NCBI GenBank assembly: GCA_014898415.1
Contig: RCTD01000002.1
Location: 1,488,001 to 1,552,000, forward strand
DNA from: Stromatinia cepivora
Taxonomy: Eukaryota > Ascomycota > Leotiomycetes > Helotiales > Sclerotiniaceae
Length of the DNA stretch: 64,000 nt
Direction of reading: 5' to 3'
Shown here: piece by piece, positions 1 through 11,905 of the stretch
Layout: each line of letters starts with the position of its first letter
How positions within the stretch are numbered: position 1 is the stretch's first letter
The notes under the pieces: model-generated
What the model saw: only the letters and a program-made list of their open reading frames with translations
The model's database searches: none
Told to the model about the DNA's origin: nothing
Position numbers and translations under genes: made by a program

Positions 1-2
1 AG

Positions 3-878
3 AGGGCGGGATTGAAGAGAGCGGATATTTGGGTTACGAGTAAACTTTGGAATGATCAGTATGTTATTTTTCACATGATGTGGTTGGGATTGATTAGATG
101 AGATTTGGTAGAAACTAATAATCTGGTGAAACAGTCATGGAGCTTACGAGAATGTGGAAAAAGGATTAAATCAAACTCTCCAAGATCTCGGACTCGAGTA
201 TTTGGATTTATATCTCATGCATTGGCCAATTGGATTTTCACCCGATGGAACCAAAGATCTCGATCATGTCCAAGTAAGTTCGTCTCTTTCCACTCTCCCG
301 AAATCTCTCACTGAACTAACAGCAACCAGACCTACAAATCCCTAACCTCCCTCCCCAAAACCCGCGTCCTCAATATCGGCGTATCTAATTTCTCTCCCCT
401 CCAACTCAAAAATGTCGTATCAACCGGTATCTTACCATATACACATCAAATGGAACTGCATCCCTATCTACAGCAATCAGCCTGGGTAGCCACACACAAA
501 GCTCTAGGAATAAAAATGACCGCCTATTCCCCACTGGGAAATACCAATCCCACATACCACTCATCCACCTCCTCACCAAAAGGCCAACAAAAAATACCAC
601 CACTCCTCCAAAATGAAATTCTCCGCAATATAGCCGAAACAAGAAATTGTACTCCAGCGCAAGTGGCTCTAAAATGGAATATGGGGAGAGGAATTAGTGT
701 GATTCCTAAAAGTAGTCATAAAGAATGGATTAAGGAGAATCTAGAAGCGGATAAGTGTGAATTGACGCATGCGGATTTGACGAAATTGAGGTTTGTGGGG
801 AGGAAATGGTTGAGTAGGTTTAATAATCCGGGAGAGGATTGGGGGGTGAGGCTTTTTGAGGGGTTGGATGGGGTTTAG
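3..878 (+). CDS. Aldo-keto reductase, 3' part (5' end outside window)
   Basis: NADPH-dependent aldo-keto reductase, reducing aldehydes or ketones in the cytosol; the substrate cannot be told. I read three exons: <3-58, 135-273 and 330-878, joined by GTATGT...CAG and GTAAGT...CAG introns that keep one frame. Visible family marks are TSKLWN (with the catalytic Lys), LDLYLMHWP (with the catalytic His), [22 protein letters not shown] and the cofactor-phosphate motif [14 protein letters not shown] near the C terminus. The N-terminal strand with the catalytic Asp and Tyr lies before the window, so the start is missing. It converges on the ABC transporter gene with a minisatellite between them. Family assignment is firm. 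Confidence 0.92.
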
Positions 879-1098
879 ATTTTGATTGAAGAATGGTGGA
901 ATCACGGAGGTCAGAGATGACTAGGTATGGAGCAATTTGAATGGGGAATTGGAAGATATTGATATGGAATGGAATTGATTGATTTATCTCTCGATCTATA
1001 TGATCAAAGAGACCTTATATACACTAAATGGCTATCTAAAATCCAGAAATAGAAAATATAAAACAATCCAAATTCTATCTTCAAATACTTTACTATCA

Positions 1099-1242
1099 TT
1101 CATCTCATTCATCTCATTCATCTCATTCATCTCATTCATCTCATTCATCTCATTCATCTCATTCATCTCATTCATCTCATTCATCTCATTCATCTCATTC
1201 ATCTCATTCATCTCATTCATCTCATTCATCTCATTCATCTCA
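1099..1242. repeat. 9-bp minisatellite, about 16 units
   Basis: Perfect or near-perfect tandem array of unit attcatctc between two convergent genes. Because the unit is a multiple of three, it stays open on both strands (poly Phe-Ile-Ser on +, poly Met-Asn-Glu on -). Those frames are artefacts of the repeat, not genes. Confidence 0.97.
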
Positions 1243-1616
1243 TTATCAATCTAATCATCAAATACCATCCATTATCGTTTAATTAACTCCATTATGAACC
1301 CATTCATCATCACCCAACCAGTGACGCCAATTTTTTAAATACAAGCAAGTAAGCAATCCTATTATCGATGATCTATCAATCAAAAGAGAAAAGATCAAAG
1401 CTTAACCTTACCTACCAAATAAATGCACCAATGCAATTTTTTCCAGCTCGCTGAGAAAAAAGATCTATGATATGGATTCAACCCCCCGTCCCCTTGTGGG
1501 ACCATTGATTTATTCGCCTCTCTACCCCTTTTCGCCCAATCAATCCATCAAGTTTTCAATCCATCAAATCTCAATCTATCAAGTTTTCAATCCATCAAGT
1601 CTCAAGTTTCAAATAT
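1243..1616. other. Intergenic space between convergent genes
   Basis: 3' flanks of the reductase (+) and transporter (-) genes. Around 1545-1600 the phrases 'aatccatcaa' and 'tcaagttt' recur three to four times as a loose short repeat. I see no gene here. Confidence 0.6.
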
Positions 1617-4600
1617 TCAACTCTTCAAAATCAATTCCTCCAACTTCCCCCTATCCCCACTCTCCTTCACCATCCCCCTAAAAACCCCCTCCTTCAACCC
1701 CAACAATTCCCTCGGCGTTCCAAACTCCACCACTTTTCCTTCTCCCAACACCAAAATCTTATCAAAATCCGCAATTGTAGAAAGTCTATGCGCGATAACA
1801 ATCAACGTACTATCCATAAACTCTTGTCTGATTGATCTCTGAATAAGTGCATCAGTTTCCATATCCACAGCGCTCGTCGCTTCATCTAGAACCATGATTT
1901 TAGGATGTGAAACGATAGCGCGAGCGAGACAGAGGAGTTGTCGTTGACCTTGAGAGAGATTGAGTCCGCCTTCTGTGATGGGGGATTGTAGGGATGTGAA
2001 GAGATTTTTATTCTTTTGGGTTTGGAGGGAGGGGGTTGAGGTTCCTGATGTTGATGGTGTATTCTGGGATGTTGGTGGAATTAATTGTACGCGTTCGAGA
2101 GCATCGCGAAGTTCGGAGTCGGAGTGTTCATCAAATGCATCGAGATTAGATCTAACGGTACCGGAAAAGAGAACGGGATCTTGTGGAATGATGGCTAAAC
2201 GAGAACGTAGAGAATGTAGGTTGATTTTAGAAATGTCGAGACCATCAATGTGAATTGTTCCTTCACGGGCTTCGAGAAATCGGAAGAGTGCAAGGGTTAA
2301 TGAAGATTTACCAGCTCCGGTACGTCCAACTACTCCGATTCGTTCACTACGTTCAACTCGGAAAGTGAGACCTTTGAGAACAGGTGGTAGATCATCTGCA
2401 TATGAAACAACAAGATCATTAACTTCAAGACGACCTTCAGTTGGCCATGCTGCTGGTGGATCTGGTCCTTCTAGAGATTCAGTCTTCAAGTTTGAGTATT
2501 CAACGATACGTTCTGCTGCCTATAAAATTAGAAAGTTAGTAATTGCCAAGAGAAAAGTAGGTTCTGAAAAGATGAAGAACTGAGTTGTATGGAAGAGAGG
2601 AGTTCGTAGAGGGTGAAAACTCAAAGTTGGCCATTAAGAAAAGAGATATAAGCCTTATCAAACTTACATTCATGTTAAGCTCCAAATTGGTGTAATGACG
2701 AATAGTCCACATGACCGTCTGGCCATAAGTAAGTGCAAAGGATAATGCGAAACCTGCAAGTCCTGCATTAATCGAGGGAATAAGAATGATAACAACAGCT
2801 ACAATTGTAGCGAAGAATCCTCCGATGAAAGACATACGCCATCCCATCCAGCGATTGAAAGCCCATAGATGCCAGAATGTAGTAGAATGATCATCAATCT
2901 TAGCCCACATGTTTCTGATGTAAATATCAGTCTTATCAAAAGCCCGAATCGTACCAACACCAGTAAGAGCAGAACCAAATTGTTCAAAGATTGGTGATTT
3001 AGCAATTGATTCAAGTCTTTTAACTTCTCTGGCACCAGATAGATAAAGAAGTGCAACGTAAACACATAGTGCTAGAAGAATTGCAGACATGAGAAGAACC
3101 CATGGAGAGATGAAGATACTGATTATTATTAGTTTTGAGGTTAAAGGATAGAATTTGATTAACATACCCTGTGCCAATAATGCCAATCAACTGAAATAGA
3201 TTATTTGCTCCAAATGCAAAGTCATTGGCTAACCTTCCATCAACCACATTGAAATCCGCAGTAAATCTATTTAAGATTCTACCGAGTGGAACTGTGTCCA
3301 TCCATCTTAAAGGTGTTCTTAAGACGGTGAAGCAAAGTTTTTCGAAAAGAACTTTGGATGCACGAATGGATCCAGTGTAAACGTAAAAATATCGAAGGGT
3401 TCCTACGATCGCAGAAATTGCCGAAAGACCAACATATACAGTCAGATAAAATGAAGTATCATGCTTGGTAGTTTCGGTTTGGAAAGACGAATTCTGAGTA
3501 TTTCCATAGGATGGTAAGTGATTAGCTTGAATTGTGAACATGGAGTTAGTAATGCTAGATTCCTGGTAGCTTTCTGTCCAAAGTTTCAACCACCAAGAAC
3601 GACCTAAAAAATATTAGTAATTGTTCAAAGTAGACGAAAATGATTATTGATATCTTACCAGTGACTAAAAATTGTTGTCCAAGAAATGCAATCAAGACAA
3701 GTATCCAGAAAGACCATCCACCAGAAGCGTTAAGATAATGGCCATAGACCTTTACTTTAACACTACCACGCTCTCTTGTCTCTTCTTGAACGAATTTCTT
3801 TGGATCATCCTTTCGTGATACAACCTTCGCCAATGTATTTCCATCAGTGTTTTCATCATCGGAAGACTCGGATGGGTTAATAACAGTAGATGATTCCGAT
3901 ACCATAATGGGAGACTCATCCTCAGCAATCTGTTCCGGTGTTTCTTCGTGACTGATAATACTTTCGAGTGTGCCTGCTTCTTCAAGTTCCGAAAGCAGAC
4001 CTGCACTTTCTACAGTTCCATCACCGAGCTCCACAACATATTTAGCCTTAGCTTTGCAAAGAGCAACGTGATGAGTAACGAGAATACGAGTCCTTCCGGC
4101 ACCAAGTTCACCAGTAAGACCTTTTTCATAAATAAATCGACCAACGTGAGCATCGACGGCGCTAAAAATGTCGTCTAGAACCAATATACCAGCACGCGAG
4201 TAAAGAGCTCGAGCAAATGTAACTCTCCATCTTTGTCCACCACTCAAATTGATACCGTTTGCACCAATTTCAGTATTTTCGCCATCTCCAAGCATTTCCA
4301 AATCTTTGCGAAGAGCGCAGTATTCGATAACCTTCTGATAACGATCCTCGTCCAATGGTAATCCAAAAAGAATATTGTCCTTAATGCTAGCATTTTCAAT
4401 CCAAGGAATTTGAGCAACGAAGGCGATTGAGGATGGAATGATCCAGTTGTCTTTGTTGGCAAGATGATCGTGTCGTTCTTCGGCTTTTGGACCTCGAGGG
4501 ACATGGACTTTACCTGCAAGAATATCAACCTCTCCAAGAATCGAAGCCAGCATTAAACTTTTGCCAGTACCGGTTTTACCACTGATGACACTTAATTCTC

Positions 4601-6611
4601 CTTGAGGAAATGAAACATCTACATTCCTTAGAACATATCGTTCGTTTGCATCCATCTCATCTTCACCCTCAGCACATGGCCATGCAATTGAAGCTTTCTC
4701 GAATGAAACATTCGGAGCATCACTGGTACTTTCGGATATCTCAGCTCCAGCCAAGTATCTTTGAATACGATTTATAGAGATATAAGCATCAATCAAGTCC
4801 GTGGTAAGTTCTGGAATGACACTAAGGGTAACTTCAAGACTGACGAAGACGCCAATAGCAGTGAAGGCGACCGACGGTAGGAGAACTCCGTGGAGGTATG
4901 CATATACAGCTAATGCTACCGCAGCAAGGGCGATAGGGCTTGTAATCCAGCAAAAGAGTAACATGGTATCGTTTAGATAGACACTCCATTGTTCATCCAA
5001 TTCCTTCTTTCGGACCATTCCAATTTTGTTGCCCCAATTCGATTCCAGTGCGGAAAATTTGATTTGTCGAATACCTTGAAGTGCTTCAGTCACAACTGCC
5101 ATCTTGACATCTCTAACTTTCATCAATCTATCTTGAGCTGCTGAATAACGTCTGCTAAAGTAAATGTTGAGAGGGATGGTTAAAGACATGGCCAACATTC
5201 CAGCAACCAAACTCTTCCATCCAATGATACTAATCAAGAAAGAGAAAGAAACGACAAGCTTGAAGACCGCGCCAGGAAAGTAGTTATTGAATGAGCAAAA
5301 GTCTGATACTCTCTTGGCATCTACACCAATCAAATTGACGGTGGATTGCTTTCCTTTAGGATCACTACCTTCTTCTTCGTCATCTTCCGGTTTGTCTTGC
5401 GCGATTGACTCTTGTGCTCCTTCAGTTGTAACAGTCGTGGATTTCTTCCCAGATCTAGCTGCACCTTTCACATCCTTACGTCTCATGGCTTTTTGAAAAA
5501 TCTGAGCAGATAATTGTGACCTAATAGGAATCGCAAGTTCAGACCAGGAAACCCAAAACATCCAGGATTCAATCCAAGCTGCGGCGAGAGTGACCAAGAA
5601 TAATGTTGCTACCCAGATCCAAGCCTCGAACTGTACTTTATCTCCAGGTCGACGGGCCTCCAATATCTTCAAAATTTGAAAAGTCACAAACTGTGGTGCA
5701 AAATTTCCAAAAGCCTGGAATACGGTAAGGATCCATTGAATGACGAAAGGCGATTTATGGACCAGGAAAATTTCGAGCCAGAGAGCTTTGGTATGCTTTT
5801 TCTCCTCCCACGCTTCACTGAGATCCTTTGCCCTGGTATAATGGTCCATCTTAGGCAAATCCTGTAATTCTAGGCGCTTCTTGTCAGAGGCCAAAGCCAA
5901 TATGTCTCCAACCCATGCGAAAGTATATCTATCAAGCGCAGAAACGGACCACATGCCATCGACTGGGTGCTTATTTAAAGTAACATGTGGACGTCGAGGG
6001 AATGAGATGGCGAAAACGGCGGCTAATAAAGCGAGTAGCAATTGAGATATGCGAAGCCAGAAAGCTGCACTTGATAGGAAATTTTCCTGGGCAGACTGAT
6101 TCTTCGCAATAAGACCATCCTCGTAAAGGCAAAGGGCGAAAAGGCAGATACTGGAGATTGCTGTACGACCACCATTCGCATATGCTTTCGTAGGACTTCT
6201 ATTTAGTATAGTGCTAGCCGCTTGAATCAGGATGAAGGACTACAATAAAGTTAGTAAAGTCATATGTTGCTCAAGTATGTGAATGATTCAACTTACCCAT
6301 AGCGCCACATTGATCCAATCTTCAAGGTTCAATCCATCATGATGAAAGAGATCCACAATGGCCAAAGTTAACGATGTTCCAAATCCGAAAAGTGTAGACA
6401 CAATCAATAGCGTCTTGGGAACCTTGGTTGTAAATGCAGCGATTGTTTCTTCCGTGGCAACTCCATCTTTATCTGTATAAATATTGGGATTTTGCTTTCC
6501 TTTTCCTCGAAAATGAGAAATTACTGAAAGTACTGATGGGAAAGTAAGGACAATGACCACAAGAAGACAGCAAATTGCCGCCGCAAGGGAACCCGAATTG
6601 AAATGGAGCAT
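1617..6611 (-). CDS. ABC transporter, ABCC/MRP type (full length, 1561 aa)
   Basis: ATP-driven export pump of the multidrug-resistance-protein family, at the plasma or vacuolar membrane. Exons (minus): 6611-6297, 6239-3659, 3603-3168, 3118-2668, 2519-1617. All junctions are GT-AG and frame-consistent. Order: N-terminal hydrophobic TMD0 (about residues 1-200), TMD1, NBD1 with Walker A GKTGTGKS (659-666), signature LSGGQ (770-774) and Walker B ending LDD (794-795), then TMD2 and NBD2 with Walker A GRTGAGKS (1326-1333), Q-loop 1374, signature LSQGQ (1449-1453) and Walker B LDEAT. NBD1 has Asp where NBD2 has the catalytic Glu, the usual ABCC asymmetry with a degenerate first site. NBD1 resembles the Ybt1/bile-acid-permease branch of fungal ABCC proteins, but the cargo is unknown. 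The start is the first ATG before the TMD0 segments. NBD2 carries a Ser/Thr-rich insertion (about 1409-1435). Confidence 0.95.
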
Positions 6612-7373
6612 CTTGAATTGTCTAGTTTTAAGAGAAAAGTGGTGTAAGGTTGAAGATCATTCTTTACTGAAAGATATTCCCAATTGAATGTGATGCAAAG
6701 AAGACTGCTTCAAATGATGTCGTCGATCGGATATAAAACCTGGGGATAAATGCAAGCAAAGGGAAAATCTAAGTGCAAACTTGTAAGAACAATCCCAAAA
6801 GATTTATTCTTCTTCCCCCGAACGAAGATATATATTGAGCAAACCAAAATAAAATTGGGCTCAGTGAAGGACTAGAAGTGATAAGTGATTAGGTAGGTAC
6901 TGTTGACTCATACGGCAAGATGATATCAGGTAGTGCAAGTAAAAAAGGTTAGTAGTGGATCAAATGGAAGTGAGTGGTATACGTGAAAACGTGAAAGGAT
7001 GAAAATAATGATCAGATTGATAAGTAATTGAGAAATTGACAAATTGCCAAATTTATAAATTGATAGGGTTGAGATTTTAACTCTGTAGACTTCGAGAGCT
7101 ACCAAAAAAATGGCGGGGACAAGTTCGAGTTTTATCGAAAGGAAGATGTTGGTTGGTGGGGGGTTGATTGTTGGTGGAGTTGGTGGAGTTGGTGGTGGAT
7201 TTTTGAAGTGCGTGCATGAGTGGGTGGGTGGATAATCAATAGGTTACTCCATAATAAGTGAATCAATGATAAATACCCTTGTTTATGACTTGACCGTTGA
7301 AAAATTATTGATTGGGTGGCTTTTCAATTCAATTTAACGACTTGAATGATGTGATGAGATCTTGTACGTACGA
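6612..7373. promoter_or_regulatory. 5' flank of the ABC transporter gene
   Basis: Non-coding sequence upstream of the transporter start. It contains a G-rich run of 'ggtggagttggt' type at about 7146-7195 and many pyrimidine/purine runs. No defined transcription-factor site can be assigned by eye. Confidence 0.4.
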
Positions 7374-7422
7374 TACTCAGTACTATACTCAGTACTATAC
7401 TCAGTACTATACTCAGTACTGA
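7374..7422. repeat. 12-bp tandem repeat, four units
   Basis: Unit tactcagtacta repeated four times in the space between the divergent transporter and Cac2 genes. Each unit contains the palindromic core agtact. Confidence 0.9.
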
Positions 7423-8974
7423 GGTAAACAATCTTAGCTTTAGATATCAAGGACGATGAGGTATCATGACCTAAACTAAGTGAGGTCAAACGAGGATATG
7501 ATATACACACCTCTATATATCGTTGAATTTTAACCTTTTTCCGACCCATTGATGATATGAGTTTCGAAGTTAGTAAGTAGATAAATATTTAGTCGACAAC
7601 TGGATACGTAAAACTATACCCATCATAACATGACGAAAGATAAATGAGATGAGATAAGAAGATGTGACTAGATTCATGACCGAGTAGAGTACGAATTGGG
7701 GAATTGGACAGTTATATACCTATGTATCATCCACTTCCCCTTTCTTCAATTCCAATCTAGTAACTTGAAACTTGATTCATATTCGCCTCAAGATTCATCA
7801 TCTGCACTCTATTTTCCTCATAACCGTTGTACAAACAGTGTTAGCAGTGGTAGCAGTGGTAGCAGTGGTATCAAATACTCGGTAGATGATAAATGTAAAT
7901 GTCAATCAAGATCACAAATTGCCCCCACCAAAAATCGTACCCAGGAGATCATGCATCCAGATCGTTGGGACAACCTTCCATCTTTTGGGTTAAATTCCAT
8001 GCATGCATGCATGCCATCACCTCCTCTTTGTTCTCTGGATGTCTCGTTTTTTCCCCCCCATGTATACCGGTATGTACCATGTAAAGTGATAGTAATAATA
8101 ATGCTGAGAGCCTTCTGCAAGATGGGAAATGTGAGTGAGATCGAAGTTTTCTCCGTCATAACTATCTAATCTAGTCTCTGTCAGCCAATTGATAAAAGAT
8201 ATCAACAACTTCTAGGCAATTCTAATCTCTTACTCATACCCAACCTCGTGTCATCAAGGAGTCCAGCGATTGAATTGTCAGCAAGGTTGATTCTGGGAAG
8301 TATAATACATAAACTGCCTTCCTGTTCAGGCTGACCGAGAGCGGTGTGAAATAAACTTGCATTCGATCTGGCCGTGTATGGATGATTGTCAGTAAGAAGA
8401 CTCATAAGGTACAGCAGGTTAGCTTGGTAAGCATTCGATCTCTTGAGCGAATTGATAAGATTTGAGAACAATCTAATGACTGCCAAGAGAAATATAGTAG
8501 ACGGATTTCTTACCTTCCTGTCTGTTTTACCCATAATCATCCTTCGATGCAGATATCGTTTTGCATCCACGGTTGGTGTTTCTCTATCATCTTATCGGAA
8601 GGTTAAACTTCAAACTTCCAGGCGTTGCACCTCCTACATCGACGATAAATCGAGGCCAACAAGACCAGACCGAGAATATTCCCCACGATAGTAATAAATC
8701 CACAGAAATGTGAAAGAAGGTTTCTATGATGGGTCGGACGATGATCCAGGAGCCGGGGTTGATTGACCTTACAAGTTACCGACTCGCTCGAGTTATCAAT
8801 GACCTCCACTCAAGTACATTAGTTTTACTGCAGTTGTTGTCTACAACGTCAAGTAAGCAGTTGTGGCTTTCAACAACGGGACCATGGATCAGGTACAAAA
8901 ATTTGATTTGTACTCGGTATAAGTACGTACTTGAGTAAGTATCGGTAAGGAGACCTGCGTTATAAATACCTGTA
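7423..8974. other. Intergenic space without a recognisable gene
   Basis: Ordinary composition. Includes a short (agcagtggt)x3 repeat at about 7842-7869 and an alternating catg run at about 7998-8013. Short open frames on both strands (for example 8202-8570 minus) show no family motif, no plausible splice pattern and no codon bias I can recognise, so I do not call them. Confidence 0.5.
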
Positions 8975-8976
8975 TA

Positions 8977-9001
8977 CAGAAGAACTTGGTTATACCGGAC
9001 T
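8977..9001 (+). repeat. Left terminal inverted repeat of the Pogo/Fot1 element
   Basis: 25 bp, identical as reverse complement to 10982-11006, preceded by TA. Internal core GGTTATACCGG. Confidence 0.93.
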
Positions 9002-9617
9002 GGGATATACCGGAATCTTGGATATACCGGAATTTTTTCTTCTTTTTTCCGAAATTTATATAGGAATACCGGAATTTCGATGAAAACCGGAATATCGGAT
9101 TGAATTGATTGAATTCTGGTATAAACCTTTATTATTGATTAATATGCTATATGTTAATAGGGGTGAATCTTTGAATATAATGATATTATTATCATTGTTA
9201 TTATTGTTATCGAAAAAGCTGAAAAGAGTTGGTTATTATAATTCTTGAATCAATTTATCAAATTAATAAAAAAAAGTTTTAAAAGTATGATAATAGAATT
9301 TTAAATATAGGAAAAGGAGATACAATAATATAATAATATAGTACAAAATTTAATATAATATAAAATTGAAGAAATCGATTATTAATAATCTTTTAAGTAC
9401 GAAATTCGAATAATTCGATTGAACAGAATTTATATAATACAAATTAAATTAATATAAGATTCGGCTTTTTGTATACTCTGTTTTCAAAGAAGCTTTATTT
9501 GAATGATAGATTCGATATAATCGTTATTCTGATATAGAATTTATTATAAGCAATGTTTTATATTTAAAAACTATAGAATTCTGGAAAAAGCTTTTTGAAT
9601 ATAAGGATAAACCTTTA

Positions 9618-10268
9618 TCATTTAATGAGGGAAAGATTTGGTTAATTGATTTTATTAATGGTTTCAAGAGATATAGTTCTATGTAAAAAAGATATTGATT
9701 TGGTAAAGAAGCTTTTATAGATATAGATTTTAAATTAAAGGTTATAATGGAAGAGATATAATATATTATAGCTTTATATAATACAAATAATATTTATAAT
9801 TACAATAAAATAGAGCTTTTTTGAAAAGATAAGTCAGATTATATACTTTTTATATTCGAATCTGTTAACAAAAAGAAGGAAAAAGCTTGATTTATAGTAC
9901 TCTTTATTAATAATTTTATAAGTATTTATAAATTCCTTTTATAGATTATTAAAAAAGTATATACTTTATAAGTATTTAGAAGATCAGAATTGACAATTCT
10001 CGATAATTTAGAAATAAAATATCGATCGAATTCGAAGTCCTAAATAAATAATGGGATTTTTGTTGAATATTTTATATAATTCGATAGAATTATAAAATAA
10101 ATGAAAAAAAAAGCTTTATTTATTATAAACAATTTCTTTATATACAAATTAATTGTTATTATTTTTCTTGAAATTGACAAGTTATATAATACAAAGATTA
10201 TATAATTGCCCCTAAATTCTATATCTAAATTTCAACCTTTCGATCAAAGTATTATATAAAATTGAAAG
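9618..10268 (+). pseudogene. Degenerate Pogo/Fot1 DDE transposase
   Basis: One frame can be followed for about 650 nt through many stops. It matches the order of landmarks in the CENP-B/Pogo DDE family: an FxRRY-like FINGFKRYSS; YNTNNIYNYNKIELF in place of the usual IYNMDETGLFWK (about 9776-9820); a decayed second catalytic block near LFIINNFFIYKL (MDNFSGH-like); and near 10226-10258 SKFQPFDQSII, matching the family's S(K/R)xQPLDQGII. The Asp of the first catalytic motif reads Asn and Trp codons read stop, all G-to-A or C-to-T changes. It is clearly dead. The N-terminal DNA-binding part is not readable. Confidence 0.85.
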
Positions 10269-10981
10269 TTTTATTTACAATGATAAATTATCAAATTCAT
10301 AATTGAATACTTTAATAATGATTTGAATTATTCTAAAAAGCTTAATATTCTAAAAATGATTAGATAAAGAATATTAATTTGAAAAGATATCAAAACAAGT
10401 ATTATTTCGAATTATTAGGATAAATCATAATATATCGATTTGGGATTGTAATTCTCAACATTATTAATAATATAATAAGATTCTGAAAAAGCTTTAAAAT
10501 CTTTATACTTCATTTTAATATAATTAAAGTATTAAAGTATTATAGCTAATATCCCCGATATACAAAAGTATATTTCATTTTATTCAAAATGTATTATTGA
10601 AAACAATAACAATCTGGATATTCTAATTGATAATATTATTCAAATTAGAAAAGTGATTAAAGAAAATGAAGAAGATAATAAAGTAAAGGAAAAGATTGAA
10701 CTTTTTATTAATGATTTTAAAGTTCTTGAAATTATTTAGATTCTAATTAAATATCAAAAATAACAAAATATTCCTAATATGAATCTAATTAAGAGTTTAT
10801 ATAAAAAAGAATATAAAATAAAGCTTAAATCTGATCAAAAAAAAATGCAAAATATTATATTAGATTACTTTAATATAAAATGAAATTGATGATTTTGAAT
10901 TATATAATATTAATATTTTGATGCCTTACCATTTTTATATCGGAATCTTGGATATACCGGATTTGATTGATCGAAAATCTC

Positions 10982-11006
10982 AGTCCGGTATAACCAAGTT
11001 CTTCTG
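10982..11006 (-). repeat. Right terminal inverted repeat of the Pogo/Fot1 element
   Basis: Reverse complement of 8977-9001 over all 25 bp, followed by TA. Similarity stops after this point apart from one or two bases. Confidence 0.93.
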
Positions 11007-11008
11007 TA

Positions 11009-11905
11009 CATCTATATTTAAACGATTCGCCAATAATATGTTGGAAGGTATTCCGAATACACACTTTGCATCTTTTCCTCTGAATAGAAGGCTGGGGAGA
11101 GTGGTATTGACTGCACATATATTTATCAAATGTGACATTTTTCCAACGATGGTTGGAAGAAGCTTTCGTTTGACGATCTGATAAGCAATGGTTAAAGAGA
11201 ATGAAGGGGCTGGCCAGTCTATTGTCCAATTTTAATCAAAGAAGATTGTTGAATGCTGTACGGAGTAGGTATATCACATCCCTTCAAAGACTCAAGAAGT
11301 AGGGAGCAAATAGTAGAAGTATATTAGGTAGACTCATTGTTAACATTTATCATTATTTTGAGTGAGGATTCATTCTTACCTCTTTCCCTCATTTTAATTG
11401 GTGTTCATTCAATTGATTTTTGGAATCAAATGAACGCGTAAAATTCATTGGACGCGCATAAACGTGAAAGCATAACCTAATAGGTACCTACTACCTACTA
11501 CTGGCTGGGTACTACACTACTATTATCAATCTGTTCCAATATCAATTGAATAATTACTTTGAAAAGGAATTCACTTGAATCTATTGTTCATTTGACCACC
11601 AATTACGATACAATCCCTTTGAACGATCTTCTGTGCCTTTCTTATCATCAATTCATAGGATGATTAAAGTTTCTATCGTACTGAAATTCAAAACCATAAT
11701 CCTAGTACCAGCAATCCTACCATACAACCTTTTCAAGGACCTTCAAACTCATCAAACAGACCATCATTCTTCACTTATCTAATTCCACGTCTCAAGATCA
11801 TTCGAATAAGGGGGCTACGAATTGAACCACGAAAAAATATTGGTCAGTCCTCGGCCGACGCTCATTTTAAGACTTTAATCATCAACCTCGAGAAACACCG
11901 GCATA
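11009..11905. other. Upstream flank of Cac2
   Basis: Ordinary-composition non-coding sequence between the transposon end and the Cac2 start. Small open frames at 10900-11229 straddle the transposon end and are not genes. Confidence 0.5.

Larger units (their letters stand above)
8977..11006 (+). mobile_element. Pogo/Fot1-type (Tc1/mariner superfamily) DNA transposon, mutated
   Basis: A 2030-bp element bounded by perfect 25-bp terminal inverted repeats (8977-9001 and 10982-11006; outer end CAGAAGAACTTGG). Both sides carry TA (8975-8976 and 11007-11008), the TA duplication of this superfamily. The interior is very AT-rich and riddled with stops, unlike the flanks, as expected from RIP. One plus-strand frame still reads as a DDE transposase. 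A second motif, cggaatcttggatatacc, occurs in the same orientation just inside each end (about 9009 and 10940), so the subterminal regions are direct rather than inverted there. The element lies in the divergent space between the transporter and Cac2 genes. Confidence 0.92.

Noticed and set aside
979..1254. Open frames encoding FIS and MNE repeats
   Set aside because: Translations of a 9-bp minisatellite, with no sequence outside the repeat that looks coding.
8202..8809. Overlapping frames of 68-122 codons on both strands
   Set aside because: Mutually overlapping, no motif, and no agreement in codon pattern with the confirmed genes nearby.
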